DNA from: Meloidogyne chitwoodi
Lineage: Eukaryota > Nematoda > Chromadorea > Rhabditida > Meloidogynidae
NCBI GenBank assembly: GCA_015183035.1
Contig: JACZZP010000015.1
Coordinates: 1 to 64,000 of the forward strand
DNA length: 64,000 nucleotides
Reading direction: 5' to 3'
In this document: positions 11,292 to 28,530 of the stretch, in pieces
Numbering within the stretch: the stretch's first letter is position 1
How the letters are laid out: each line of letters starts with the position of its first letter
Translations under genes and position numbers: made by a program
The notes under the pieces: model-generated
Database searches by the model: none
The model's input: only the letters and a program-made list of their open reading frames with translations
Told to the model about the DNA's origin: nothing

Positions 11292-12086
11292 GAATAATGT
11301 TTTATTATTTATCCTGCAATTTTTCAATTTTAAATATTTTTTTTAAACTAAAATTTATGCAGTAGTATTATAGCGTATTTGCATTTGGATTTCCGACGCC
11401 CAGCAGTCATAGTGGAAGTCGAACGCCAACATGGAGTAGTTCAGGTTAATTATAAAATATTTTACCAGTAATGTTCCAGGATGCCGTTGCATATCGCCTG
11501 GTTGTTTGGTGACATATGATTGTGAATAGAAACAGTACATAATCTTAAATCAATAAAAGTTCTTAATTTTATGGCAAATTTTGATATTATTATCGTAAAT
11601 GAACTATTTTTGCAAAAATATAAATAAATAAAAAAATTTATATTTTTATTAAAGTTTAAGAAATAAAAAATCTAATTTCAAATTACTGAAATACGTATGG
11701 TTTTTTTCATTGAAAACTCCAATATTTGTATATTTTATTTGGTCATAGCATTACTTGAGGTCTTCGGGAATATTTTCATTGGAAAAAAGAAGAGAAGCAA
11801 TTCAATACGCATTTTTAAAAAGCTTCTCACCGCCGAGAGGGCGGCTTGCATGGACAAAATAATTGAATTTTGATTGATTCTTCACTTATTTTTGCTTAGA
11901 AAAGATTCATGCCAGTACAATTTTACTGGGTATATGAATTTAAGTGAAGATAAATGTTTTTCCTCATAGAATCTAGGTGAAAAATTAATAATAATGTCCT
12001 AACCTCGCTCGTTGGTTTAATTTAATATTTTTTTGAATTTTTATATTAAATGTGAGAATCTTGTTTAACTCAAAAAATTGTTAATA
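11292..12086. other. Intergenic, upstream of the TRPC gene
   Basis: At 11355-11540 the minus strand has a GC-richer open stretch (KQPGDMQRHPGTLLVKYF, then FDFHYDCWASEIQMQ) that may be an orphan exon or gene relic. I could not link it to a family. The remainder up to 12086 should contain the TRPC promoter and 5' UTR; no named element is seen. Confidence 0.4.
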
Positions 12087-17536
<5,450 letters not shown>

Positions 17537-17721
17537 TAAACATGTATTCTGCTAAATCATACTAAAATTACATATGATAAAAATGTTCATATTTATACAA
17601 ATAAAAATACGTTTAGTTGATTCGCAACGCTTATTTTTTCAGTTTATTAGCTATGTTGTTCCTTCTTCATTATTGTCCATTAATCTTTAAGTAATAAAAT
17701 AAAAAAATTCATTTATTTAAA
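17537..17721. terminator. Shared 3' region of convergent TRPC and FRPR-like genes
   Basis: Only 185 bp separate the two stop codons. A plus-strand AATAAA sits at 17600-17605 and a minus-strand AATAAA at 17643-17648. Each transcript using these poly(A) signals would stop inside the shared spacer; read-through would give antisense overlap. Confidence 0.5.
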
Positions 17722-20425
17722 TCACATCTTATACCTTAAATTAGATTCCGAATTTGTTAGTGATCGGCTCCCATTTGAGCGATATATTACTGAAGGTGTA
17801 TCTTTTTGTCTAAAATGACATAGTATGTATTGATCACTACTACGCTGAGTAACTGAAGTAAGATTGGAGAATTGAACACTACTCTGACTCTCGCGCATAA
17901 CGGCTGCAGCTGATTGCTGATTTGAAATTGGCATAAGATGACGATTCGGACTTAAAATCATTAAAAAACAACTACAGACAAATATAATAATCGTATCTAA
18001 ATATAACATTGTTAAAAATTACTTTAAAGTAACAGATGCCGTTCGTTTATAACCACCACTCAGCCTATTCCTTGTACTGCTTATTGCTGAATAATTTGAT
18101 GATTGGGAATCGAATCTCTCCCTGATGGAATATTTAACCGATTTAAAACTTCCATCATTCAAAGGTGTTGTTGCTGTAGCCTCTGTATTTGTCAATTTAG
18201 TTTGTTTTCTTCGACTTCTACTTTCAACTTCCTTAATAATTATTTAAAGAAAAAAAAACTGAGATTAACTTCGGGAATAAGAGATAGCTCAACAACCCTT
18301 CTTGCTGCCACCGCTGTAGTCAAGGCTATAAGATTAAACTGAGGCGAACAAATATTTAATTCTACATTCGATTTTCATTTACCTTTTGACGTTTAGATAA
18401 CCCAAAAAGTGATTTAAATATCAAACGATATTTGGAACTGAATATTAGATAAACAAGTGTTGATGTAGAAGAGTTCAAAGTAATCAGAACGTTTGAGATC
18501 TAAATATTTAACTAAGATTATTTATATCATCAGCCAACCTCAACCGAACGTTCAAACCATTTGATCATTTTCTGACTCAAATCCTCATCAAACTCAACAT
18601 GAATATTAATGATATTCGGATCATTCATGTGAATATTAGATGTTAAATTATGATTTAAACTCAGCAAATTATTCATGAATTGATTCGTTGAATTAGATGC
18701 CTAATTATGTAAATATCCATTTAAATTAATATTCAAAGATATTACATTAAATTATATAAATATTAATAAGTTACTGGTAAAATGTTTCTGTTAGCTTCAT
18801 CATTTTCAAAAAGCATAATTGACTCGATAATGGAGTTAAGAAATGCAAGACCATTGCAAAGAAGAAAAAGTGCGACAATTGCCAAAAGCATAATCGTAAT
18901 TGAGCGATCACGTGTTGAATTAGAAAATTTAGGTTTAAATAACTCTGAAGAAGGTTTCAGCAAACTGTTAAATAACATAAAAATTTTAATTATTAAATTA
19001 TGCTACCTTGAGTAACTAATTTTGCTGATTGTTTTGAAAACCTCGGAATGCCTAAAAATATACATTTTTCTTTATATCGAAAATTTTGACCTTGATTTTC
19101 GTAGTAAATGCAATTGACGAACAATATTACTGTAATTTTAAATATAAAAAATACAAAAATAAAATTTGAAGTAATTAAAAAGTAAATTGTAAAACACACT
19201 CATTACTTGACTGTCTTGTTGTTGAATAGCTTCTTTGACGCATTCGACTACTAAAACGAAGTGCCTGCACCTTTATAGATAGATAATTTTAGATATATTT
19301 ATGTATAAAATTATATTGCCATTTTCAAGTTAACGGTTATCAAAACTCCGAAAGGGACAATGAACATTAAAATAGTGTACGCAATGCACTTTTTTATCAA
19401 AATGTAATTCATGTCGTGAAATGAGGCCAGCTGAATTTGCCTGAACTAATCAAAAGTAAAGAAAATTGTAAAAGAAACCTAGATATTTGATTAAAACGTG
19501 AAGATAAACATGATACAACACCGAGTTCTAGCCATGTAGGTATGTTAATTGCAAAACCAAAAAGAATTGACCCAACTATTGCAAATTCCACTGGGTAAAT
19601 TGAAACCCATCTCCTTGCCTGAATTTTATAAATTTAACTAATATGTATGTTTATTAAATTTCCTTTAAAAGTTATGTATTTGTTACTACAATCCCTTCTC
19701 ACATAGATGGTGATTAAATATTGGGCATATATGGGAAGAGAATGCAGAACAAATTTATTTAAATTTTTTTTCTTGAACCTTGAAAGGATGACAAACGCCA
19801 AGAAAACGGTGAAAACTAACGAGGACTGTCAGATAAACACCTTTATAAAAATATAATTATTGTCAAAAATGCCATACTTTTACCAATAGTCTGTGCAGTC
19901 AACGCCAGTGGATATGAATAACGTATAATGTATGGGAAGAAGTCATTCCAGAAAAAAGAGTCTGTTTCAACAACAACTACAGGAAGTACAAGGAAGAAAA
20001 AATTGCATAGAAGAAGGAGAATATCTGAAAAGTGAATTAATTAAGGATTTGTACTTTCCAAGTAATAATTAATTGTTTAATTTACAATGCGAAAAGTCAA
20101 ATCTCATGTATTCTTTACCTGATATAGACAGGACAAGTAGGAAATGGTTTACAAGCTGCTGGCGCATCTCGAAGTCCAAAAAAACGACAATATTAATCAA
20201 ATTAGAGATTATACCAAAAAGACTGAATTATCATATAATTAATTTAATAATGTGTATTTTAACTAATAAATAAGATCAAAAAGAATAAAAAGTTCATGCC
20301 TAATTGGAGCATTAGCATAGAAACGGTAGTTACGCTGATCAGATGAGTAAACGTCTTCTGGACATAGCGACAGATTTGTCGAAGGTGTTTGTGATTCAAA
20401 AAATGTTAATATTGTTGTAGTCATT
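17722..20425 (-). CDS. FRPR-type (FMRFamide-receptor-like) neuropeptide GPCR
   Basis: About a dozen minus-strand exons encode a rhodopsin-class receptor. From the N-terminus: MTTTILTFFESQTPSTNLS with a glycosylation site, TM1 with FGIISNLINIVVF, TM2 with SDILLLLCNFFFLVLPVVVV, TM3 region with PYIIRYSYPLALTAQTIG and VLVSFHRFLGVCHPF (HRF in the DRY position), TM4 with FAIVGSILFGFAINIPTW, TM5 with IAYTILMFIVPFGVLI, TM6 with RDRSITIMLLAIVALFLLCN, and TM7 with NVLITLNSSTSTLVYLIFSS followed by KYRLIFKSLFG. LLCNGLAF and LNSSTSTLVY fit the nematode frpr/egl-6-like group. A Ser/Arg-rich tail is completed by an exon 17722-17960, joined in frame by a short intron. The first intron uses a GC donor. The joint between CHPFK (about 19790) and the TM4 exon (about 19620) was not resolved; a very small exon may lie there. 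Confidence 0.88.
20223..20299 (-). other. GC-AG intron in the FRPR-like gene
   Basis: Donor AG|GCATGA after ...NAPI; acceptor TTCAG|TCTTTTTGG. The join gives NAPISLFGIISNL in frame, as expected at the start of TM1. Confidence 0.6.
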
Positions 20426-21929
20426 ATTGATTCCCATTTTTTAGTTCTGAATAATTCTGATTAACTTAAAATAATGTTGTCATGTTTTTATCCAGTTTGT
20501 AAATTAATTACTCTGAGCTACTAAAAATAAAAAAATTGTCTAGAAGGGTTCTTAGATGGACAATTTAAATTAGGATTGGTGGGATCGGTCGGGATAATCC
20601 CCCCGTATTTTGGTCGGATCCCAAATCCCGCTCAACCATAATTTAAATAAAGTTTAGAAATGTAGCGTTTTCGAAGGAAAATTTATTTATATAAAAAGGA
20701 TAAGGGAAAAGCGTGGGACAACATAGCAAACCGATATGACAGTAGAAGCAAATGCGGAAGAGAACAATTAATGGTGAAAAGCAGTACTATTATCTTGAAA
20801 ATAAAAATAATTCTAAGTTTGGCGTTTAAAAATTTCAAGATTTTTTTCAAACTTTATTTCAGTCAATGTTATTTAAGATCCTTTGCTGAGACATTTCTTC
20901 TATACTTATCTGCATTTGGCATATTTTTATGTAAATGAAAATACATATTTTAAGAGTTTTTACATTGTAACAAAAAACAAAAGTGAATAGATGTAAGATA
21001 GGTAGATATGTAAATTTTTTATGTTGGTCCATTATGTCGACTCCATATTAAAAAAACTATCTGTAACCAGAAAAATAAATAAAAAACAAATAAGGCAATC
21101 CGCTATATGTGAAATCGAAGGGAGTGCGCACATTTTAATGCTAGCTACATTATATATGCATATATCTTTACTTCCCCTCACTATGACAAATCCGGCAGCC
21201 ATATGTTTAAGAAAAATTTTATATATTTCACAATCTGAAAGACACTCATGTCTTGCAATCTTCTCTTATGGGGAGTTAATCCGTCCTTTATATCATGCTA
21301 TCTATAATACATACTGTTTTTTGTCTTTTAATAATTACACGGCAAGTAGTTAAAACGATGAAGCACTAATGTGAAAATTAATAAAAATAATAATATAAGT
21401 AATATAGTTTAATTCGTCATTCTTAAGGTTTAAAATATTTTATGCATTAATACAAAATTATGCACTTATATGTAATCGTTTTGAACGATTAATACTAATT
21501 AAGAAGTTTGAAAGAATCATTCATTTTCTAATACATAACATATTTCTAATTAATTCATAATAAACAGCAATAATTTAAAAAAATATTTAATAAAATAATA
21601 TAATAAATTTCAATGCAAAATTTGGCAAGTGAAATAGCAAAAGAAATTATAGCGCGTATACACCATTTGATGCAAGTATCATCGTTCGAAGACTGATATT
21701 ACTTCAAGCTAATTGAGTAAAGGAAAAAATAAGTTAATGGAACCTCATTTTCTAAAACTATTATAAACATGTAAATAAAAAATAAGCTCAAGGCAATATC
21801 GCCCATCGAACGATGTAATCAAACTAGGGGAGTAGATACTTGTTACCTTATTATTCTACGTCATATTGTCCAGAGATCGGGCATATCGTATTGTAGGCGA
21901 CGGCAATTTAATGAAGCAACTTCTAGGTT
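20426..21929. other. Intergenic; short GC-rich inverted motifs near 20575-20635
   Basis: A local GC-rich stretch reads GGTGGGATCGGTCGGGAT, then AATCCCCCCG, then GGTCGGATCCCAAATCCCG. The GGGAT and ATCCC units form imperfect inverted copies. It may be the end of a transposon. An open frame at 21021-21353 (+) has no family resemblance or splice context and I do not call it a gene. Confidence 0.4.
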
Positions 21930-23458
21930 TTAAACGCATGTTTCTGATTTGCGACTAATCCTTCCAGCCATGGCAAGATCAGACTAGTTATTTTGATTTA
22001 AATAAATGAAACAAAAGGATAATATTAATTACTGGATAACTCCGATCGCGACTCAACTCTGGCATTGAATCAGCAACAGCTCGGCTAAATTCCACATCTG
22101 TTTGTTTCAAATGATACGGAGCAGCAGCTCTTGGCCTATTAGTTGCTGGCGGTTGTTGCACGAATACAGGATGCTCGAATTCCATTGATCTTATAATTTT
22201 AAACATAAATTATTGTTTATAACAAATACCTTCCCATATTTGTGATGTTAGTCTTTGATGAATTCTGTAATGAATAACGCTCATGATCCAGAGTAACTCC
22301 TTTTTGTGAAAAGGCAAAACTAAATTTGTAAATTTAAAAACTAATAAAACCTAATTAAATATTTTCAATATTACATTAAAATATTTGCCTAAGGTATTTA
22401 AACATTATTTATGTAACTTATTAATAATTAAAATCACTATGTGGCAAGCATGGCAATTAAAAAGGCAATAAAGTGAAAGAAACAAGCAGCCATTTGCAGA
22501 AAAAATGCCAGGCCAACGCGTTGCTAAAAAATTTATCAATAAAACAAAAATATTTAAAAACTTCATAAGTGCCGACAATTCCCTTAATAAAACGATTATC
22601 TGCTCGATGAGAAAAAAAGAAAAAGATGCCTTCGGCAACAGATGAAAGAAATGCTAAATTTAAAAGTTATTTCAATTAACTAAATCCAAATAAATTTATA
22701 TTATATTCACTAGTTAACAAAGTTGTAGCTGTAAATAACAATGAAAGTGAAGCATAGCAGCAGCCACAAGCACCGAGACAAATTGAGAAGAAAGAAGTGA
22801 TCAAGGCAAGTGCCTTAATTGTTTATATTATAAATAATTATCCTAATTAATTTTTGAAAAAATCAAACAAGCATTATCAATGTCGACGTATGCCAACCAT
22901 AAAACTTATGACGATTTACTTCACCAACCGGTGAATTATCGTCCTCAAGATCAAAAGTCCCGGAATATCTTTAAAAATTTAGTTATTCAACAATTATAAA
23001 TAAAAAATATTTACTTGTCATAATCAAATTTGTAAACACAATGCAAAGGTTCATTCATGGTTGCATATCTAATTATATATAATGAAAATAGAATATAATG
23101 AAACCTTTTTATTTAAAAAATAATTTAAAATAAATAGCAAATTATTAGAAAATAGAAGAAAAACCTCCTAAGGAGAACACCGCCACCATCACGAGTATGC
23201 CTTATACAGTCTAGCCAGAGACCATGTTCATGAATGGAGTTATATTCTTGCAAATTGACAACCTGCATTCAGAAATAATAAAATATTTGCAATATTCATT
23301 GAAAGGAACATTTTGTAATAAATTCTTATATGTAATTAATCCATTAAATTTTATACCTGCCACGATGGAGTCAAAATCGCAGCGATGGATAGGCCCATTC
23401 CTATTAAGGTAAAAATAGATGAGCAAAAGATTACTGCTTTTCGCACAGTTTCTGCCAT
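21930..23458 (-). CDS. Clc-like (claudin-type) four-helix membrane protein
   Basis: About eight exons. The start is MAETVRKAVIFCSS, leading TM1 (IFTLIGMGLSIAAILTPSWQ). The first extracellular loop includes EHGLWLDCIRHTRDGG and PLHCVYKFDYDK. TM2 begins FYGWHTSTLIMLALALITSF with GACGCCYASLS. TM3 is followed by SHRADNRFIKGIVGTYEQRV, and TM4 has AFFLQMAACFFHFIAFLIAM. The GLW-C pair and GIVGTYEQ fit the nematode Clc-like family (claudin/PMP22 relatives), thought to act in epithelial or neuronal junction-like contacts. The cytoplasmic tail ends RSYPSDLAMAGRISRKSETC-V, reached through a 3' intron. Joins were checked at most borders; which clc paralogue this is cannot be said. Confidence 0.82.
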
Positions 23459-24666
23459 CAAATTTGCTTATTAAATTGTTATAAAAATTAAAAATATAAA
23501 TAGGAATTAAAACGGTTTAAAATTTTATAAAGTGACAAATTTGGCATTCGACATATCCAACCATCCTTTATTTTGTCTTTACATATTCAAGGTTTTTGGC
23601 TACCAGATTTTTTGAAAATCAAGAAGGAATCGCTTGCGATAAATGAGTGAGAGGTAAAAAGAGTAAAGAAGTTGTTTGATAGCGTCGCTGTGCGTTTTCT
23701 CAAAACCCATTAAATTTTAATTCTTCGACTGTTTCCAGCCGGCAATGGGCGAAAATGAATTGCTATATTTTAAATCGCATCGATCGAAAAGCATAGTTAT
23801 GTGAGGAAGAAGAAACAGCTTATGCATACAACATACCTCATTCATATAAGGGTTGAAATAACAGCATGGATCTGAGAAAGTTGGGAAATGCGCATGAGTC
23901 AGGTGTTAATTCATTAAATTTGTCAAGATATTGGGGAAAATTATTTGCGAATAAAGGACTAGATTAAATCTTGTTTTATTATAAACTCTATTATAATTAA
24001 AATGTAGCAATTCCTTTAATAAAATGTAGTGTAGTAACTCATACGGCTAAACAGTATTTAGTTTTGTCACTTTGTGGTCATCGGCAACGTTGCTGCTCTT
24101 CTTCTACTTATGATTACGACCAAAGGAGTATAGCGCAAGTTGGCAGCGAGAGGTAGTAAGAGGGGAAATTCCTTTCTTTACTGAAATAACAATAACATTG
24201 CTGCTGAATGCATGTATGTGACAACCGCCAACTCTCTACCTTTTACACATTCTAGCGCCAACGGGCAAAGATCAATACATTTTTGGTTTAATTTTTCAAA
24301 TACATGCAAAATAAAAAAAGATTTTGCCTTTACTAAGAAAAATTATGTTTGAGATGTATATATTTTAATATCCAGATAAATAGGTAAGTTGGTTATCTTG
24401 AAAGGTAATTTTGTTAGTAACATCCTTAACTTTGACTTCGAACTGAAGACTGACCAACTTTTATTCGTTGAAGATATTTCAATGGAATTATTATTTGTAT
24501 ATTCGAGAAAATAACATTTTTTATTAGGTATATAACTTTAAAATTAAACATAGCAGTTTACAGAAAGAAAAGCAAAGTTTTATAATAATTATACAAATTA
24601 TCACAAAAATATTAAAAAATAAATACATATTTAATATGGCATAAATTTTAAAATACAATCTAATTC
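23459..24666. other. Intergenic, upstream of the Clc-like gene
   Basis: Mixed-composition DNA, less AT-rich than other spacers, with stretches such as 23560-23830 and 24060-24260. No exon with family resemblance was found on either strand. Promoter sequence for the Clc-like gene is expected near 23460-23700. Confidence 0.45.
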
Positions 24667-27525
24667 CTAACATATTCTTTTTTCGTTTAAATGATTTTCT
24701 TGATTATGAATATCATTATTCTCTAGTAAATTTTCAGCCATACATTGTACAATTTGTATCCATTTAAGTTTTGTAAACTGAAGTCGATATTCTGGCATTT
24801 CACTTAGTTTATGAATGTCCTTGATTGTGCGACATCCAAATGCTAATTTCTAATAATACATATTATTAAAAATTTAATTTTAATATTTAACAGACTAGCC
24901 TTAAAATTCTGATCTTTTTTGACAAGCTGACGCCATCTCAGCATTTCTTGTTCAGTTAATTTTCTTGTACCAAAACCTAAAGGAATCTACATTTATATAA
25001 ATACTCGATATAAAGTAAACCACGAATATTATTGACGCAATTAGTCAATAAATGTTCGAATTTTTCATCAAAAGTTGGCTTCGCTATTGGGGTAGAATAT
25101 TCACCTACAAAATTTCTTAATGTACATGTACATATATCAAACATACTTTTAAATTCTGTTTTTCTTGCGTCTATTTTATCATTCGGCATCATATTTTTCA
25201 ATTTCATTTCAGCAGATCTATAAATTTCTGTAATTGATCGGCAAGCTGCTGTGGCATTTTCCGTTTCTACAGCATTATTTTCACTAAAATATTATGATTA
25301 ATTTTTTAACGATTAAAACTATTTTAAAACAATAAGAAGGAAATAATAAAGACTTACTCTCTTTTCTGTATATTATTTCTATTCTTAACGAGTTGCTCAC
25401 CGGAAGTATTGCTGCTATACTTATCATTTGCAGTATTTATGGTTAAAACTACAAAAAATTATTTTAAAAAGTTAACATGTTTTTCAAAAACATTAAAAAA
25501 TACATTTATCTTTATAAACTATCTAATATGTAAGATTTTAAGCATAATGTATTGTGTTATAAACTTTTAACCTCCTTTAGAAATTGTTCCTTCTGTAATG
25601 TATCCACTACTGAAAACTGATGATGAAGAGGAATCTTGTTGCTGTTTTTTTCTCAAAAGAATTGTCGTTTGGTTTTGTATTTTCGGTGTTGGCTCAAAAT
25701 CAAGACTATCCAAATTCCTTTAATAAACAAAATAATATGTATAAATTTCTTTAATTAGGTATATTATAATATTAATTGATATATATTATACAATATTATC
25801 CATTATTAATTAAGTCCGTTCACCGATTCATGATTCCAAAGGTCGTCGAGTTTTTACTGTCAGTTATTTGATTCATTCTCCATTTTTGCAATTGCTCCAC
25901 ACTACATTCATCGCTTGCTATATTTTAGTAATTTATAATTTATTAGCTTAGGTTTTTAACCTGGAGACATGGAGATAGATGGATCATTTTCCAACACAGG
26001 CGATGTATGTCGTGAATGTAACTGATGGAAATGAGAATGATGCAAATCGAGTTGATTTTTGGTCAGGCGATTTTGCTTGACCCAGTATGAAATAGCCAGA
26101 AGAACACATCCCAGAATGAAAAGTCCAAACAGAAAAATCTATTTGAGAGGAATAAATATTATAACATAAGATTATAATGTAAAGTTCACCATGCCAATAA
26201 TAATTGCTGATGATATTGAAGTTCGACGATCCTCCCAATGATCACCTGTATTAAATTCGGTAGCCTTGTTGAAATTTTTATTGGCGTTCTTAAGTTAAAT
26301 TAAATAACAAAAAGTAATTGATAATTTATATCACACCTGTTCTCTATTAGTCATTTGTATCATATTATCGTCGCTGAAATCGTTTATACTTTCAGTACCA
26401 AATCTTTCATCATTGTCATTTGTCGGAATATTTCTAAAAAAATATATATTCCTAATAAAACAATTTAAAAATATTAGATATATGTATTTTTTATTAGATA
26501 ATTTATTTCATACAATGAAATGGCTGGTGAAGGAATTTGAAAAATTCCTGTTGATGGATTTGATTTTTGATTCTGGACTTTATCTGTTGGTAAATGCGAA
26601 GATGGTGTTAATTGATTGTCAAATCTTATCAAATCTGATCCATGTTTTTGCGGTTGTCTAAACAATTTTAGATAATCTCTAACACAATTCTCAAATAGGT
26701 ACCTTCCAGATTTATCATTTATGATTGAATGTACACTAAATGGCGATGTTATTTTTTCTGGTCTTGCAGTGGAAGTTCGATGTGACAATCTAAATTCAAT
26801 AACTTCTGGCAGACCATAAATGCATTTCTAAATAATACATATATGTTCAAAAAATTATAGGAAAATATAATTACGAACAAATTCGTAATTGAGATCTTCT
26901 GAAAGGATGAGACCAGGAAAACTGCGAAAAAATATAAGAACATTATTACAGAGTAGAGATTATATTAAAAATAAAGCAGTTGTTTGTTTACCTTGCAATT
27001 CTTAATGTATTTTGATATATTCCTATAAAAACTTGACAATTATTTAAACAATCATTATTAAACATGCCTGTAGAAATCATTCTTGTACCGCATGGATCAT
27101 TAGGCAATGCTATTTGTACAACATATCGAAGTTCACCATTACCTTTTAGCCTGCATTCGTTCCTCATTGTGTTTCCAACCTTAATAATTACATTTTTTCA
27201 TCCGTTTTCTTAAATTTAGAAACAGAAACAAACAATTATCCAATCATGAAATTGCCTTTCGGGGAACATTTTTTCATTAAAATGAATATTTAATGCAATC
27301 ATTTGTGTACTGCATTCAGTTGTTACTAAAATATAAAATAAAATAATTATTATAAAATTAAAATTTACTTTTGACTTTATTTTCGGCTGGAAATTCTGTT
27401 AACTCAGGAAAATTTTGCTGTGCATTTACCGCAAAATTTACCATATAATTAAAGTAATGTTGATTCTTATAATCAAATAATAAAAGTATAAGCAATGTAT
27501 ACAATATTTCATGTTTTAAAAACAT
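24667..27525 (-). CDS. ZP-domain (cuticlin-like) single-pass membrane protein with a long cytoplasmic tail
   Basis: The start encodes a signal-peptide-like [17 protein letters not shown]. The ectodomain shows ZP features: [18 protein letters not shown], then [20 protein letters not shown] followed by [18 protein letters not shown] and later [20 protein letters not shown] transmembrane helix [20 protein letters not shown] follows at about 26095-26185. ZP proteins polymerise in apical matrix and cuticle. After the helix come a His-rich juxtamembrane part, a low-complexity linker ([15 protein letters not shown]) and a well-structured block containing [36 protein letters not shown] and [20 protein letters not shown], ending NEKRIC. 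I do not recognise that block. It might be a separate downstream gene, but no clear independent start was seen and frames join continuously. One intron uses a GC donor. Confidence 0.75.
24850..24899 (-). other. GC-AG intron in the ZP-domain gene
   Basis: Donor AAG|GCTAGT, acceptor ATTATTAG|AAATTAGCA, 50 nt. The join reads [15 protein letters not shown] in frame. The donor string matches that of the metallopeptidase gene (AG|GCTAGT). Confidence 0.6.
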
Positions 27526-28530
27526 TTTCAGAAATATAAACTAAAAATTTGTAAATTTAAAAATAGTTTAATTATTTTTTAATACATCAACACGCAAATG
27601 TTTCGTATTTTGCGCGATAAACTGTGAAAGCTTCTGCAACCTTTTAAAAAGTTGTTACACTATATAGCAAGCACGGCTTATGAGTATTATTGGATTAAGT
27701 TTAAATAGTTTACTAAAATCTGGTTAAATATTTCCTATTTTTAATAAAATATTTAAATTAAAAATTTAATAATATTTAACGAATATTATTTATTATTCAA
27801 TTTTTTTGCAAACTATACTAAAAAATTATATGTAAAATTTGATATAAAAATATGGTTTAAAAGTTGAATAAAAGTTTTATATTTCGGAAATAGATATTAA
27901 ACTACATACAACTAAATAAAAACATATTCACTCATATTTCCGTCAATTTCCATATTGTTGTGTTTTTCATCCTTTCAATCCGATTCTTCCTTCCTCCAAA
28001 ATAATAATTAAAAAAAAATCCATCCATAACAATATACCTGTATGAATCAAAATATCCTCAAATACAATCGTCCACCTGACGCCGCGCGCCTGCAATTTTC
28101 TCAGCGCCTGCAATTTTCTACTAACGTGATGGGCCATTATCTCAGGAATGCACTCGGCTATTGGAGCTTAATAATAATTGTAGTTTTGATTATATTAACC
28201 TAATGAGCGTCTTATACTTTTAGAACACCAAATAATGATGATTTAAAAAATTTACTTGGCTTTTAAATTTTGTACAAATGTTGGATTAATGAAATTAGAT
28301 AACTATAATACATATTTCACAAAATTAAATTGAGTTAATAAAATTTAAATTTTTTTAGAAATTCTGAGTTATTTTGTAATGAGAATAATCTGATGCTTTT
28401 AATTAATATCCAGCAGGGTATGTGGCAGTTTTTCGGCGAAAATCGCTTAAAAATTAAATCTTATGAAAAATTTGTATAAAAAAATTATTCATAAATAAAA
28501 AATGAATTGGAAAATTAATAAAATCTTTTA
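27526..28530. other. Intergenic
   Basis: AT-rich except for a short GC-rich patch near 28078-28140 that contains a tandem duplication. No gene is seen. Confidence 0.5.
28086..28119. repeat. 18-bp tandem duplication
   Basis: GCGCCTGCAATTTTCT occurs at 28086-28101 and again at 28104-28119, separated by two bases, in the only GC-rich patch of this spacer. Confidence 0.8.

Noticed and set aside
11355..11540. Minus-strand frame with KQPGDMQRHPG
   Set aside because: Better base composition than its surroundings, but no family, no clear splice partners; kept only as a note in the spacer entry.
21021..21353. 110-codon open frame on the plus strand
   Set aside because: No family resemblance, no signal peptide or domain, no splice-linked exons.
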